Below the pieces are notes generated by a model. It searched no databases, was not told the origin of the DNA, and was given only the letters and a program-made list of their open reading frames with translations. Of a stretch of 57,586 bases of DNA, positions 8,375 to 16,290 are shown piece by piece (within the stretch, counting starts at the first letter, position 1; each line of letters opens with the position of its first letter). Both the position numbers and the translations under genes were made by a program. The stretch spans positions 1 through 57,586 of the forward strand of contig JAFOOX010000033.1 of NCBI GenBank assembly GCA_017425245.1, read 5' to 3'. Origin of the DNA: Gammaproteobacteria bacterium (GTDB taxonomy: Bacteria; Pseudomonadota; Gammaproteobacteria; Enterobacterales; Neiellaceae).

Positions 8375-9778
8375 ATGACGGCTGTGCTTGTTGACGTGGA
8401 ACACCCGATGCTGTTGCCGTTGCCCCCCGCCACCTCTGCCCCTGCCCTGCTGATTGGCGGCAAGCCGCTGAGCTGGGCGGTGTTATGGCAACAGGTAGCC
8501 TCGGCCCACCAGCAGCTGCAGCGGCTGCGGCTGGAACCGGGCGATCGCCTGCTGCTGATTGGCGCCGCCAATGTCGGCCAGATCGCCTACTTGCTGGCCG
8601 GCTGGCAGCTGGGGTTGATTGCCGTGCCGCTCAACCCGCGCCTGCCTCACCCCGAACTCTATCGCCGCACCGCACTGGTAGCCCCCAGCGCCGGTTTCTG
8701 GCCAAGCGGGCCGCCCAACCCGCCATGGACCAACCTGCCACCGCCGGGCCATGGTCTGGGCATTGAGCCCCTGCCTTGGCCGGAGGCTGAACTGCTGGCC
8801 GATCTGGTGTTCACCTCCGGCAGCGGTGGGGCGCCGCGCATTGTCGCCCACAGCTTTGCCAACCATTGGCATAGCGCCCAAGGGATGGCAGCTTTACTGA
8901 AGCTCGAAGCCCACCATCGTTATCTGCTGTCGCTGCCGCTGGCCCATGTCGGCGGGCTGGCGCTGATCTGGCGCTGGCTGCTCAGCGGCTGCACCCTGGT
9001 ATTGCCCCAGGCCGGGCTGAGTCTGGCCGAACAGGTGGCGCGCGATCAGATCAGCCATCTGTCGCTGGTCGCCGCCCAGCTGGAGCGGTTGCTGGCCGAA
9101 CTGGCTGGCCGTGCCACCCTCGAAACCCTGCTGCTCGGCGGTGGCCCAGTGCCGCCGGCGCTGCTGGCCGTGGCCCGTGGCCGTGGCTGGCGCTGCCTGA
9201 TGAGCTACGGCCTGACTGAGATGACCGCTACCGTCACCGCCGGAGAGCAAGGTGGCTGCGGCAAACCGCTGCCGGGGCGCGAACTGATGATCAGCGCCGG
9301 TGGCGAGATCCTGCTGCGCGGCACCACTCTGGCCGCCGGCATCTGGCAGCAGGGGGCGCTGCTGCCGCTGGCGGGCAACGATGGCTGGTATGCCAGTGGC
9401 GATCTTGGCCACCTCGACCCTTGGGGCAACCTGCAGGTGACCGGCCGCCGAGACGCCCAGTTTGTCTCCGGCGGCGAGAACATCCAGCCAGAGCGGATCG
9501 AGGCAGTGCTGTTGGCCCATCCCGGCATCCGTCGAGCACTGGTGGTGGGGGTGCCCCATCCCCACTGGGGGATGCGACCAGTGGCTTACCTTGATGGCGA
9601 CGATTTAACGCTGACCGATGTACGCACCTTCGCCGCCCAGCATCTGGCCCGCTACGAGATGCCCGATGCGATCCTGCCCTGGCCGCCGCAGCAAAACGGC
9701 CTCAAACCGGATCGCCGGCAATGGCAGCAGCAGGCCAGCGTCTTGCTCGCCGACCTCTTGGCGAATGGAAAACAGTGA
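8375..9778 (+). CDS. menE: MenE-like acyl-CoA synthetase (o-succinylbenzoate-CoA ligase)
   Basis: About 467 residues from the ATG at 8375; an ATG at 8408 is an alternative, and neither has a strong ribosome site. ANL-superfamily adenylation motifs are in order: TSGSGGAPRIVAHS (phosphate loop), SYGLTEMTATV, WYASGDLGHLD, GRRDAQFVSGGENIQPERIE, and the C-terminal NGLKPDRRQ with the catalytic lysine region. The SGGENIQPE element and the short length point to MenE, which activates o-succinylbenzoate with ATP and CoA in menaquinone synthesis. No other men genes are visible, so another small aryl or acyl substrate is possible. A hotdog thioesterase gene follows 39 bp downstream. Confidence 0.8.
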   Translation: MTAVLVDVEHPMLLPLPPATSAPALLIGGKPLSWAVLWQQVASAHQQLQRLRLEPGDRLLLIGAANVGQIAYLLAGWQLGLIAVPLNPRLPHPELYRRTALVAPSAGFWPSGPPNPPWTNLPPPGHGLGIEPLPWPEAELLADLVFTSGSGGAPRIVAHSFANHWHSAQGMAALLKLEAHHRYLLSLPLAHVGGLALIWRWLLSGCTLVLPQAGLSLAEQVARDQISHLSLVAAQLERLLAELAGRATLETLLLGGGPVPPALLAVARGRGWRCLMSYGLTEMTATVTAGEQGGCGKPLPGRELMISAGGEILLRGTTLAAGIWQQGALLPLAGNDGWYASGDLGHLDPWGNLQVTGRRDAQFVSGGENIQPERIEAVLLAHPGIRRALVVGVPHPHWGMRPVAYLDGDDLTLTDVRTFAAQHLARYEMPDAILPWPPQQNGLKPDRRQWQQQASVLLADLLANGKQ

Positions 9779-9817
9779 CGCACACTGCAAACCCCAGCGG
9801 ATAAGGACAGATCTGGC

Positions 9818-10246
9818 ATGAGCCAAGACAACGCATTCTGGCAGGTGGTGCGCGGCGAGCGCCCGCGCTGCCCGATGGAAGAGCTGCTGCACTGGCAGTT
9901 CGAGCACTATGACGAGACCAGCGGCCTGCTGCGGGTCTCCTTCCTGCTCGATGATCGCTTCACCAACCCGATCGGCACCCTCCATGGCGGAGCCATCGCC
10001 GCCATGCTCGACAACACCATCGGCCCGGTGATCGTCGCCCAGCTGCCACCCCACCATTTTGCCCCCACCCTTGAACTCAAAACCTCTTTCCTGCGCGCTG
10101 CGCGGCCGGGCCGTTTTGTCGGCGAAGGGCGGGTGCTGAAACTGGGCAAGACGGTGGCCTTTGCCGAAGCGCGGTTGTTCGACCATGAGCAACAGCTGAT
10201 CGCCACCGCCAGCGCCACAGCGGCGATCAGCGGCCACCACAGTTAG
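9818..10246 (+). CDS. PaaI/YdiI-type hotdog acyl-CoA thioesterase
   Basis: 142 residues, a single hotdog domain. The catalytic segment NPIGTLHGGAIAAMLDNTIG has the HGG..A..LD pattern of the PaaI/4-hydroxybenzoyl-CoA thioesterase family. An AAGGA lies about ten bases before the ATG. It directly follows the MenE-like ligase on the same strand. In E. coli the menaquinone pathway uses a hotdog enzyme of this type (MenI/YdiI) to hydrolyse DHNA-CoA, so a MenI role is attractive, but the family is broad and the evidence is context only. Confidence 0.8.
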   Translation: MSQDNAFWQVVRGERPRCPMEELLHWQFEHYDETSGLLRVSFLLDDRFTNPIGTLHGGAIAAMLDNTIGPVIVAQLPPHHFAPTLELKTSFLRAARPGRFVGEGRVLKLGKTVAFAEARLFDHEQQLIATASATAAISGHHS

Positions 10247-10478
10247 TGGTTATTTTTTAGCCCGCATCACAACATGGCGGGTCGGCGCGGAGCCGATCAC
10301 AGGCTGAAAAATCGCCAAGTGACGGGGGGCGCGGATTTTGCGCCGGATCAAGAGAGATGGTAAGGCATGGGTAATAGTGCTGCAGTTACTGGCCACCAGC
10401 CGCTTGTGAGCCCTGCAGTACAAGCCCTTCAGCCGGCCCAATGGATTTGTTAACGCATAGACATATCAGGAGAGAGCC

Positions 10479-11651
10479 ATGAAACCGACGATCAAGCCAC
10501 AATCGCCGAACTTCTCATCGGGGCCGTGCGCCAAGCGTCCGGGTTACCGCCTGTCCAAGCTTGATAGCCGCACCCTCGGCCGCTCTCACCGCTCGGCGCT
10601 GGGCAAGGCAACCCTGGAGATGGCGATCATCAAGACCAAGCTGCTGCTCGGCCTGCCCAGCGATTATCTGGTCGGCATCGTCCCTGCCTCCGACACCGGG
10701 GCGATGGAGATGGCGATGTGGAACCTGCTGGGGCCCAAACCGGTCGACATCTTTGCCTGGGAATCCTTCGGCGGCGAATGGCTGACGGACGTCACCAAGC
10801 AGCTCAAATTGCCAAATGTGCGTACCTTTACCGCGCCTTACGGCCAGCTGCCGGATCTGACCCAGGCCAACCCCGATCACGATGTGATTTTTACCTGGAA
10901 TGGCACCACCTCCGGGGTCAAGGTCGACAACGGCGACTGGATCAGCGACAAGCGCCAGGGGCTGACCATCTGCGACGCCACCTCGGCAGTCTTTGCCCAG
11001 CCGTTGCCCTGGGAAAAACTGGATGTGATCACCTTCAGCTGGCAGAAGGTATTGGGTGGCGAAGGTGCCCATGGCGTGCTCATTCTCAGCCCACGGGCAG
11101 TGGCCCGGCTGGAGAGCTACAGCCCGAGCTGGCCGCTACCCAAGATCTTCCGCCTGACCAAAGGCGGCAAACTGATGCGCGAGATCTTCGCCGGCGCCAC
11201 CATCAACACCCCGTCGATGCTCTGCGTGGTGGATTACATTGATGCCCTGACCTGGCTGCAGGGGCTGGGTGGTCTGCCCGCCGCCTTCACCCGCACCAAC
11301 GGCAACCTCAAGGTGATTGAGGATTTTGTGGCCCGCCACAAGTGGATCACCTTCCTCGCCGAACGCCCCGAGATCCGTTCCAACACCTCGGTCTGTCTGA
11401 CCCTCGATCTGCCGCCAGACGGAGTGAAAAAGCTGACCAAGCTGCTGGAGGATGAAGGGGTGGCCTACGACATCGGCGCCTATCGCGACGCCCCGCCCGG
11501 TATCCGTATCTGGTGTGGTGCCACCGTTGAGAAGAGCGACCTAGAGGTGCTGATGCAGTGGCTGGCCTGGAGCTACCACCAGGTTAAGGCACCGCCGGTG
11601 GTGATTGACGAGGAGCTTGAGATCGAGGTGGACGAAACCGCCGCCATCTGA
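10479..11651 (+). CDS. serC: Phosphoserine aminotransferase
   Basis: 390 residues; AGGAGAG precedes the ATG. PLP-dependent class V aminotransferase that converts 3-phosphohydroxypyruvate and glutamate to phosphoserine. Visible features are an N-terminal [31 protein letters not shown] for cofactor phosphate binding, TWNGTTSGV, and [13 protein letters not shown] with the Schiff-base lysine. Sequence and length fit the divergent SerC subgroup common in Alphaproteobacteria and some archaea rather than the E. coli type. serA follows on the same strand, so two consecutive serine-pathway steps are encoded together. The 232 bp before it hold no gene and probably carry the promoter. Confidence 0.93.
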   Translation: MKPTIKPQSPNFSSGPCAKRPGYRLSKLDSRTLGRSHRSALGKATLEMAIIKTKLLLGLPSDYLVGIVPASDTGAMEMAMWNLLGPKPVDIFAWESFGGEWLTDVTKQLKLPNVRTFTAPYGQLPDLTQANPDHDVIFTWNGTTSGVKVDNGDWISDKRQGLTICDATSAVFAQPLPWEKLDVITFSWQKVLGGEGAHGVLILSPRAVARLESYSPSWPLPKIFRLTKGGKLMREIFAGATINTPSMLCVVDYIDALTWLQGLGGLPAAFTRTNGNLKVIEDFVARHKWITFLAERPEIRSNTSVCLTLDLPPDGVKKLTKLLEDEGVAYDIGAYRDAPPGIRIWCGATVEKSDLEVLMQWLAWSYHQVKAPPVVIDEELEIEVDETAAI

Positions 11652-11659
11652 CCATGAGA

Positions 11660-11681
11660 CACGGGGCCTGCAGGCCCCGTG
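11660..11681 (+). terminator. Perfect 22-bp palindrome between serC and serA
   Basis: CACGGGGCCTGCAGGCCCCGTG is self-complementary over 22 bp and sits 8 bp after the serC stop codon. It is followed by GCTGTTTATC, a poor T-run. It could be a weak terminator or processing hairpin that sets serC:serA stoichiometry, or a protein-binding site. Confidence 0.55.
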
Positions 11682-11711
11682 CTGTTTATCGCACTGAGCA
11701 CGGAGGCCTTG

Positions 11712-12878
11712 ATGCGTAACATCCGCACCTATAACCAGATCGGCAGCAGCGGCCTGGCGCTGTTTGAAGCCGCCCATTATCAGGCCGGCAGCGGCCTCGC
11801 CGCTGCTGATGCCATTTTGCTGCGCAGCCATGCGCTGGCCGCCAGCGACATCGGCCCCGAGATCAAGGCGATCGCCCGCGCCGGGGCCGGCACCAACAAT
11901 ATTCCGGTAGCCGACTGCACCCACCGTGGCATCGTGGTGTTCAACACTCCCGGTGCCAACGCCAATGCGGTCAAAGAGCTGGTGTGCGCCGCCCTGCTGC
12001 TGTCGGTACGGCCGGTGTGCGCCGCCATGCGCTACGTGCAGGAGCTGGCCACCACCCCGGCCGCCACCCTCAAAAGCGAAATCGAGGCGGGCAAGAAGCG
12101 CTTTGGCGGTTGTGAACTCAAAGGCAAGACCCTCGGCATCATCGGCCTTGGCGCCATCGGTGCCAGCGTCGCCAACCTCGCCCTGCAGCTGGGGATGAAG
12201 GTGATCGGCCATGATCCGGCACTGTCAGTGGAGGCCGCGTGGCGGCTGTCATCCGAGGTGCAGCGGGCCGACAACCTCTCGTCACTGCTGGCGCGCAGCG
12301 ACTTTATCAGCCTGCATGTGCCGATGATTGAAGCCACCCGCAACCTGCTCAACAACCAGAACCTGACGGCGGTGAAACGGGGCGCCCATCTGCTCAACTT
12401 CGCCCGCGGCGAGATCGTCGAGGAAGCGGCAGCGATCGCCGCCCTGCGTGAAGGTCGGCTGGCCGGTTATGTCTGCGACTTTCCCACGACGGCGCTGATT
12501 GGCGAGCCGGGGGTCACCCTGTTGCCCCACCTTGGCGCCAGCACCTTGGAGGCGGAGGACAACTGCGCGGCCATGGCCGCCGAGCAGCTGATCGAATTTC
12601 TGGATCACGGCAACATCCGCAATTCAGTCAACTTTCCGGCCATCCACCTCGACCGGACCCAGGGCTACCGCCTCACCTTTGCCAATGACAACGTGCCCGG
12701 GGTGCTGTCCAACGTCCTCAATCTGCTGGCCGGGCGCGGCATCAACGTTATCGACCTGCTCAACAAGAGCCGCGATGCGGTGGCCTACTCCATTGTTGAT
12801 GTAGCCCAACCACCCACTCCGGAGCTGCTTGACGCCATCGCTGGCGTCGACCATGTATTCCATGTCCGGGCGGTGTAG
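11712..12878 (+). CDS. serA: D-3-phosphoglycerate dehydrogenase with ACT domain
   Basis: 388 residues. An in-frame ATG occurs at 11679, but the ATG at 11712 has GGAGG six bases upstream and fits homologues. First step of serine synthesis: NAD-dependent oxidation of 3-phosphoglycerate. Rossmann motif GIIGLGAIGASVA (~residues 140-152), the catalytic arginine in LLNFARGEIVE, and the catalytic histidine in LLPHLGAS. The last ~75 residues (NDNVPGVLSNVLNLLA) form an ACT domain, so serine feedback inhibition is likely. It lacks the extra intervening domain of long PGDHs. It runs with serC, separated by a palindrome. Confidence 0.93.
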   Translation: MRNIRTYNQIGSSGLALFEAAHYQAGSGLAAADAILLRSHALAASDIGPEIKAIARAGAGTNNIPVADCTHRGIVVFNTPGANANAVKELVCAALLLSVRPVCAAMRYVQELATTPAATLKSEIEAGKKRFGGCELKGKTLGIIGLGAIGASVANLALQLGMKVIGHDPALSVEAAWRLSSEVQRADNLSSLLARSDFISLHVPMIEATRNLLNNQNLTAVKRGAHLLNFARGEIVEEAAAIAALREGRLAGYVCDFPTTALIGEPGVTLLPHLGASTLEAEDNCAAMAAEQLIEFLDHGNIRNSVNFPAIHLDRTQGYRLTFANDNVPGVLSNVLNLLAGRGINVIDLLNKSRDAVAYSIVDVAQPPTPELLDAIAGVDHVFHVRAV

Positions 12879-12901
12879 GCCCGCAGTCAGGAGAAAGCCC
12901 G

Positions 12902-13228
12902 ATGTTTATGGTGATCAACCGCTGGGAACTGCTTGATGGCCACGAAGCCCAGTTTCAGGAGGGGTGGAGTGAGATCATCCAGCGCAACCTGCTCCACTAC
13001 GGCGGCCTCGGTTCGCGCCTGCATCAGGCCGACGACGGCAGCTGGTATTCCTACTCGTTATGGCTCAGCCGCGAGCACTGGGAGGCCGCCCACCAGCTCA
13101 ATGACAGCGACCAGGAAGCGCGCCAGAAGATCATCCATTCGGTCAAACGCCACTTTCCGCCAGTACCGCTAACGCCGGTGCTGGAACACCTGTTGGAAGG
13201 CCCCGACGACGATGCTACTGTCACCTGA
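12902..13228 (+). CDS. Small dimeric alpha/beta-barrel protein (ABM-like)
   Basis: 108 residues with AGGAGA upstream, 23 bp after serA. The start MFMVINRWELLDGHEAQFQ and a later YSYSLWLSREHWE fit the ferredoxin-like fold of antibiotic-biosynthesis-monooxygenase domains, which dimerise and act as small oxygenases or haem-related enzymes. No catalytic residues can be assigned with confidence. It probably shares the serC-serA transcript and is followed by mgsA, but the link to serine or methylglyoxal metabolism is unknown. Confidence 0.75.
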   Translation: MFMVINRWELLDGHEAQFQEGWSEIIQRNLLHYGGLGSRLHQADDGSWYSYSLWLSREHWEAAHQLNDSDQEARQKIIHSVKRHFPPVPLTPVLEHLLEGPDDDATVT

Positions 13229-13252
13229 GTTCAGCCTGATGAGCCGGTGATC

Positions 13253-13708
13253 ATGGAGCAAACCACGCGACTGCTGGCGGCCAACAAGCGCATTGCGCTG
13301 GTCGCCCACGACCACATGAAAGAGAGCCTGATGGCCTGGGTAGAGCGCCAGCGCAGCCAGCTGGTTGACCATCAGCTGTTCGCCACCGGCACCACCGGCA
13401 GCCGGCTGAGCGCGCGCACCGGCTTGTCGATCACCTGCATGCTGTCGGGGCCGATGGGCGGCGACCAGCAACTGGGGGCACTGATTGCCGAAGGCAAGGT
13501 GGACGTGCTGATCTTCTTCTGGGACCCACTCAACGCCGTGCCCCATGATCCGGACGTCAAGGCGCTGTTGCGGCTGGCAGCGGTGTGGAACATCCCAGTG
13601 GCCACCAATGAGGCCAGCGCCGATTTCCTGCTCAGCTCGCCGCTGATGGATCAGCCCTACACCACCACCATCCCCGACTACGACCGCTACCTGGCCGGGC
13701 GTACCTGA
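13253..13708 (+). CDS. mgsA: Methylglyoxal synthase
   Basis: 151 residues from the ATG at 13253; a GTG two codons earlier is possible. Converts dihydroxyacetone phosphate to methylglyoxal and phosphate. Family signatures are all present: [21 protein letters not shown] (phosphate binding), [14 protein letters not shown] with the catalytic aspartate, and [20 protein letters not shown]. Length matches the E. coli enzyme (152 residues). It provides a glycolytic bypass under phosphate limitation or sugar-phosphate stress. Confidence 0.95.
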   Translation: MEQTTRLLAANKRIALVAHDHMKESLMAWVERQRSQLVDHQLFATGTTGSRLSARTGLSITCMLSGPMGGDQQLGALIAEGKVDVLIFFWDPLNAVPHDPDVKALLRLAAVWNIPVATNEASADFLLSSPLMDQPYTTTIPDYDRYLAGRT

Positions 13709-13747
13709 AGCCGCAGCTTGGCCGCCCACAGCAAGCAATCCGGCCCG

Positions 13748-14062
13748 TCAGGTGCGGCACCGGCCAACCACTACCACCAGCGCCCACGCCAAGAACCAGG
13801 CCAGGGCCAACCACAGCAGCGTCACCACCAGCCAACCGCTCAGGGTAGGGCTACACCACCCCCAGCCGCATTGGCCGTCATTCACCAGCATGCCCGGCAG
13901 GCCCAGTGCGTCGATCAGGTTGGCGGTCAGCCAGGGCACCAACACCAGTATCCCCATTGGTGAATCCAGATAGCCTTCAACCACCACCGCGGGCAGCAGC
14001 GCCAGCCCATATATCGCCAGTAACGCCACAAAGGCCTTCCAGATCGCAACGCGTTGCTGCAT
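13748..14062 (-). CDS. Small integral membrane protein of unknown function
   Basis: 104 residues from the ATG at 14062; the frame stays open to an ATG at 14110 without a ribosome site. Three or four hydrophobic stretches are visible: FVALLAIYGLALLPAVVV, MGILVLVPWLTANLI and the C-terminal WLVVTLLWLALAWFLAW. The loop DGQCGWGWCSP has two cysteines that could form a disulfide. I do not recognise the family. It is convergent with mgsA. Its hydrophobic periodicity makes it a better coding call than the opposite strand. Confidence 0.6.
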   Translation of the reverse strand: MQQRVAIWKAFVALLAIYGLALLPAVVVEGYLDSPMGILVLVPWLTANLIDALGLPGMLVNDGQCGWGWCSPTLSGWLVVTLLWLALAWFLAWALVVVVGRCRT

Positions 14063-14259
14063 AAGCCCGCCAGAGAGAACCAGATCGACCCTTACCTTGG
14101 TCTCGGCCATGGCCGTGGGTCAAGACGACCGCCAGCGCACGCAGCGATAATTCCACACAATCGAACATTGGTGACCGATAACCGGCACAAACACGCCAAA
14201 TAACCAACCTAAAGTAAGCAGGTCAACCCCAAACACCCTGCTCACTTGAGGATTAAGCC

Positions 14260-14715
14260 ATGACTACGACCCAGACCCTGCTCAGCCTCGTGTTGGCTTC
14301 CACCACCAGCCTGGCGCCGCTGCCACTGCGGCTGGCGCTCGGTGCCGTGTTTATCGCCCATGGCGCCCAAAAGCTGTTTGGTGCCTTTGGCGGCTATGGC
14401 CTGGAGGGCACAGGCGGCTGGATGGACTCCATCGGCTTGAGCCCCGGCTATCTGCTGGCCCTGCTCGCGGGGCTGGTGGAGTTCTTCGGCGGCATCGCCG
14501 TGATCATTGGCCTGCTGACCCGGCCGGCAGCGCTGGCGGCAGCCACACTGATGGTGGTGGCCATCACCAGCGTTCACCTGCAGAACGGCTTTTTCATGAG
14601 CAACAACGGCTATGAGTTCAGCCTGACCCTGCTGACCGGCTTTGTCAGCCTGCTCATCTCCGGTCCCGGCCGCTTCGCCGTCGACAACCTGATTGCCGCC
14701 CGTGTTGGCCGCTAA
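14260..14715 (+). CDS. DoxX family membrane protein
   Basis: 151 residues; GAGGA lies before the ATG. Four membrane segments; the first has the family pattern LRLALGAVFIAHGAQKLFGAF, and later segments hold VEFFGGIAVIIGLLTRPAALAA. DoxX proteins are linked to thiosulfate:quinone oxidoreductase subunits and to thiol or oxidative-stress roles, but most have no proven activity. A pirin gene follows 58 bp downstream on the same strand, a frequent pairing that suggests a stress-response operon. Confidence 0.9.
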   Translation: MTTTQTLLSLVLASTTSLAPLPLRLALGAVFIAHGAQKLFGAFGGYGLEGTGGWMDSIGLSPGYLLALLAGLVEFFGGIAVIIGLLTRPAALAAATLMVVAITSVHLQNGFFMSNNGYEFSLTLLTGFVSLLISGPGRFAVDNLIAARVGR

Positions 14716-14773
14716 CCACCAGCCACCAGAGCGGGCGGCGACCACGGGGAAGCCGCCCTTTAAAGGAGGAACC

Positions 14774-15457
14774 ATGATCACCATTCGCCCGGCCGCCAGT
14801 CGCGGCCACGCCCACGTCGGCTGGCTCGACAGCCGCCACAGCTTCAGTTTCGGCGACTACTACGATCCACAGCATATGGGAGTCTCCCGGCTGCGGGTGA
14901 TCAACGACGACCATGTCGCCCCGGGCGGCGGCTTTGCCACCCATGGACACCGCGACATGGAGATCCTCAGCTATGTGCTGGCTGGCACCATTAGCCACAA
15001 GGACAGCCTGGGCCACGAGGCCACCGTTAGCGCTGGTGAGTTTCAGCTGATGAACGCCGGCAGCGGCATCCGCCACAGCGAGTACAACCGCCACGACCAG
15101 CCGCTGCACTTTCTGCAGATTTGGCTGGTGCCAGACCAGCAGGGGCTCAGCCCCAGCTATCAGCAGGCGCGCTTTGATGGCCATGGCAAGGTGCTGGTGC
15201 TGTCGCCCGACGGCGAGGCGGGCAGCCTCAAGGTTCATCAGGACAGCCGCCTCTACCGGCTGACCCTTGCCGCTGGCGAGCAGCAGAGCCATGCGCTGGC
15301 TGGCACCCGGGTGGGCTATGTGCAGATTGTCAGCGGTCAGTGGCGGGTCAATGGCAGCACCGTCGGCGCTGACGACGGAGTACGCGCAGCGGCGGGAACA
15401 GTGCTGCAGTTTGACGCGCTCAGCGAGGGTGAACTGCTGTTGTTCGATCTGCCCTGA
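14774..15457 (+). CDS. Pirin family protein (YhhW-like quercetin dioxygenase)
   Basis: 227 residues from the ATG at 14774, which has AAAGGAGG upstream; the frame extends 81 bp further without support. Bicupin fold. The N-terminal cupin has DSRHSFSFGDYYDP and the metal-ligand motif FATHGHRDMEILSYVL, with a further histidine in SGIRHSEYN. Family members include E. coli YhhW, a metal-dependent quercetin 2,3-dioxygenase in vitro; the in vivo substrate is unclear. Likely co-transcribed with the DoxX gene. Confidence 0.92.
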   Translation: MITIRPAASRGHAHVGWLDSRHSFSFGDYYDPQHMGVSRLRVINDDHVAPGGGFATHGHRDMEILSYVLAGTISHKDSLGHEATVSAGEFQLMNAGSGIRHSEYNRHDQPLHFLQIWLVPDQQGLSPSYQQARFDGHGKVLVLSPDGEAGSLKVHQDSRLYRLTLAAGEQQSHALAGTRVGYVQIVSGQWRVNGSTVGADDGVRAAAGTVLQFDALSEGELLLFDLP

Positions 15458-15475
15458 GGGAAACGGCGGTTCAGC

Positions 15476-16110
15476 CTAAAAGCTGACCGCCAACCCCAGC
15501 GCATAGCCGTTCACATCCTTGCCAAAAGCGTAGCGCAGCACGAAGCGGGTACGGGTGACGATGATGTCATAGGCGCTGGAATCAAACTCCACCCCAGCCC
15601 AATCGCATTCATGGTGCCGCCATCAAGGCTTTCAAGATCGGCGTCGCTGTTTCGGTCGAACCACCATTCAAGCAGTTGCAAATCACTGGTGACATGGCCG
15701 AGCGACAGGTTGAACAACGGCCTGAGCACCAGATGATCGGCAACCGGAAAATCCCAACCGATGCCGCCCGTCGCTGACAGCGACGTCCACCTCAAAGGAA
15801 TGGGGCGCGACTCTTCACCGTCACTGGCCACAAAGGTTGGATCGTAACGACTAGCAGCGGCTGTGCCTTCCAGATAGAGGGGCAGCTCCTTACTCCAGGT
15901 AAAACCTCCCCCAAACTGGGTCATGGTCAACCCCGGATCACCGCTTTGAGCGTTATCGATCGACAGGGAACTGGTGGTGATATCCGGCACCACGCTGTAA
16001 GACATCAGCGCCAGCACCCCGTCAGCCTGCGCCTGAATGGCATTGCGCGGCATCACCAGAGTGGCTGATGAGTGAGCAGCAAACAGCAGCAGGAGTAAAC
16101 AGCGCTTCAC
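15476..16110 (-). pseudogene. Outer-membrane beta-barrel protein broken by a one-base frameshift
   Basis: A GTG at 16110 with GGAG upstream begins a signal peptide (KRCLLLLLFAAHSSA), then barrel-like strands (LVLRPLFNLSLGHV). The frame runs to 15511, but after NAIGLG (~15600) it becomes nonsense. Shifting one base gives a continuation, EFDSSAYDIIVTRTRFVLR and on to the end NGYALGLAVSF with a stop at 15476-15478. That is a classic barrel C-terminus with terminal phenylalanine. One G appears to be missing from the minus-strand run GGGCTGGGG. Either a recent mutation, a slippery tract or a sequencing error. No specific family recognised. Confidence 0.7.
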
Positions 16111-16290
16111 GCGGCGGTCTCCAGATGGCAATGAACAGAGCAACAGGCTCCGGCTAGCGGCGAAGATGATGTCACAGCGATCTACCACAACTAAATGGGG
16201 CGCCGCAGAACAAATGACGCAATAAGGTCAAGTCGTCATCTTCCCCACTCTGCGATGATCCCCCCGAGTATGTTGATTGAGGCTTGGATC

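Noticed and set aside
10250..10441. 63-codon minus-strand frame upstream of serC
   Set aside because: No ribosome site, no recognisable features, and it lies in the likely serC promoter region.
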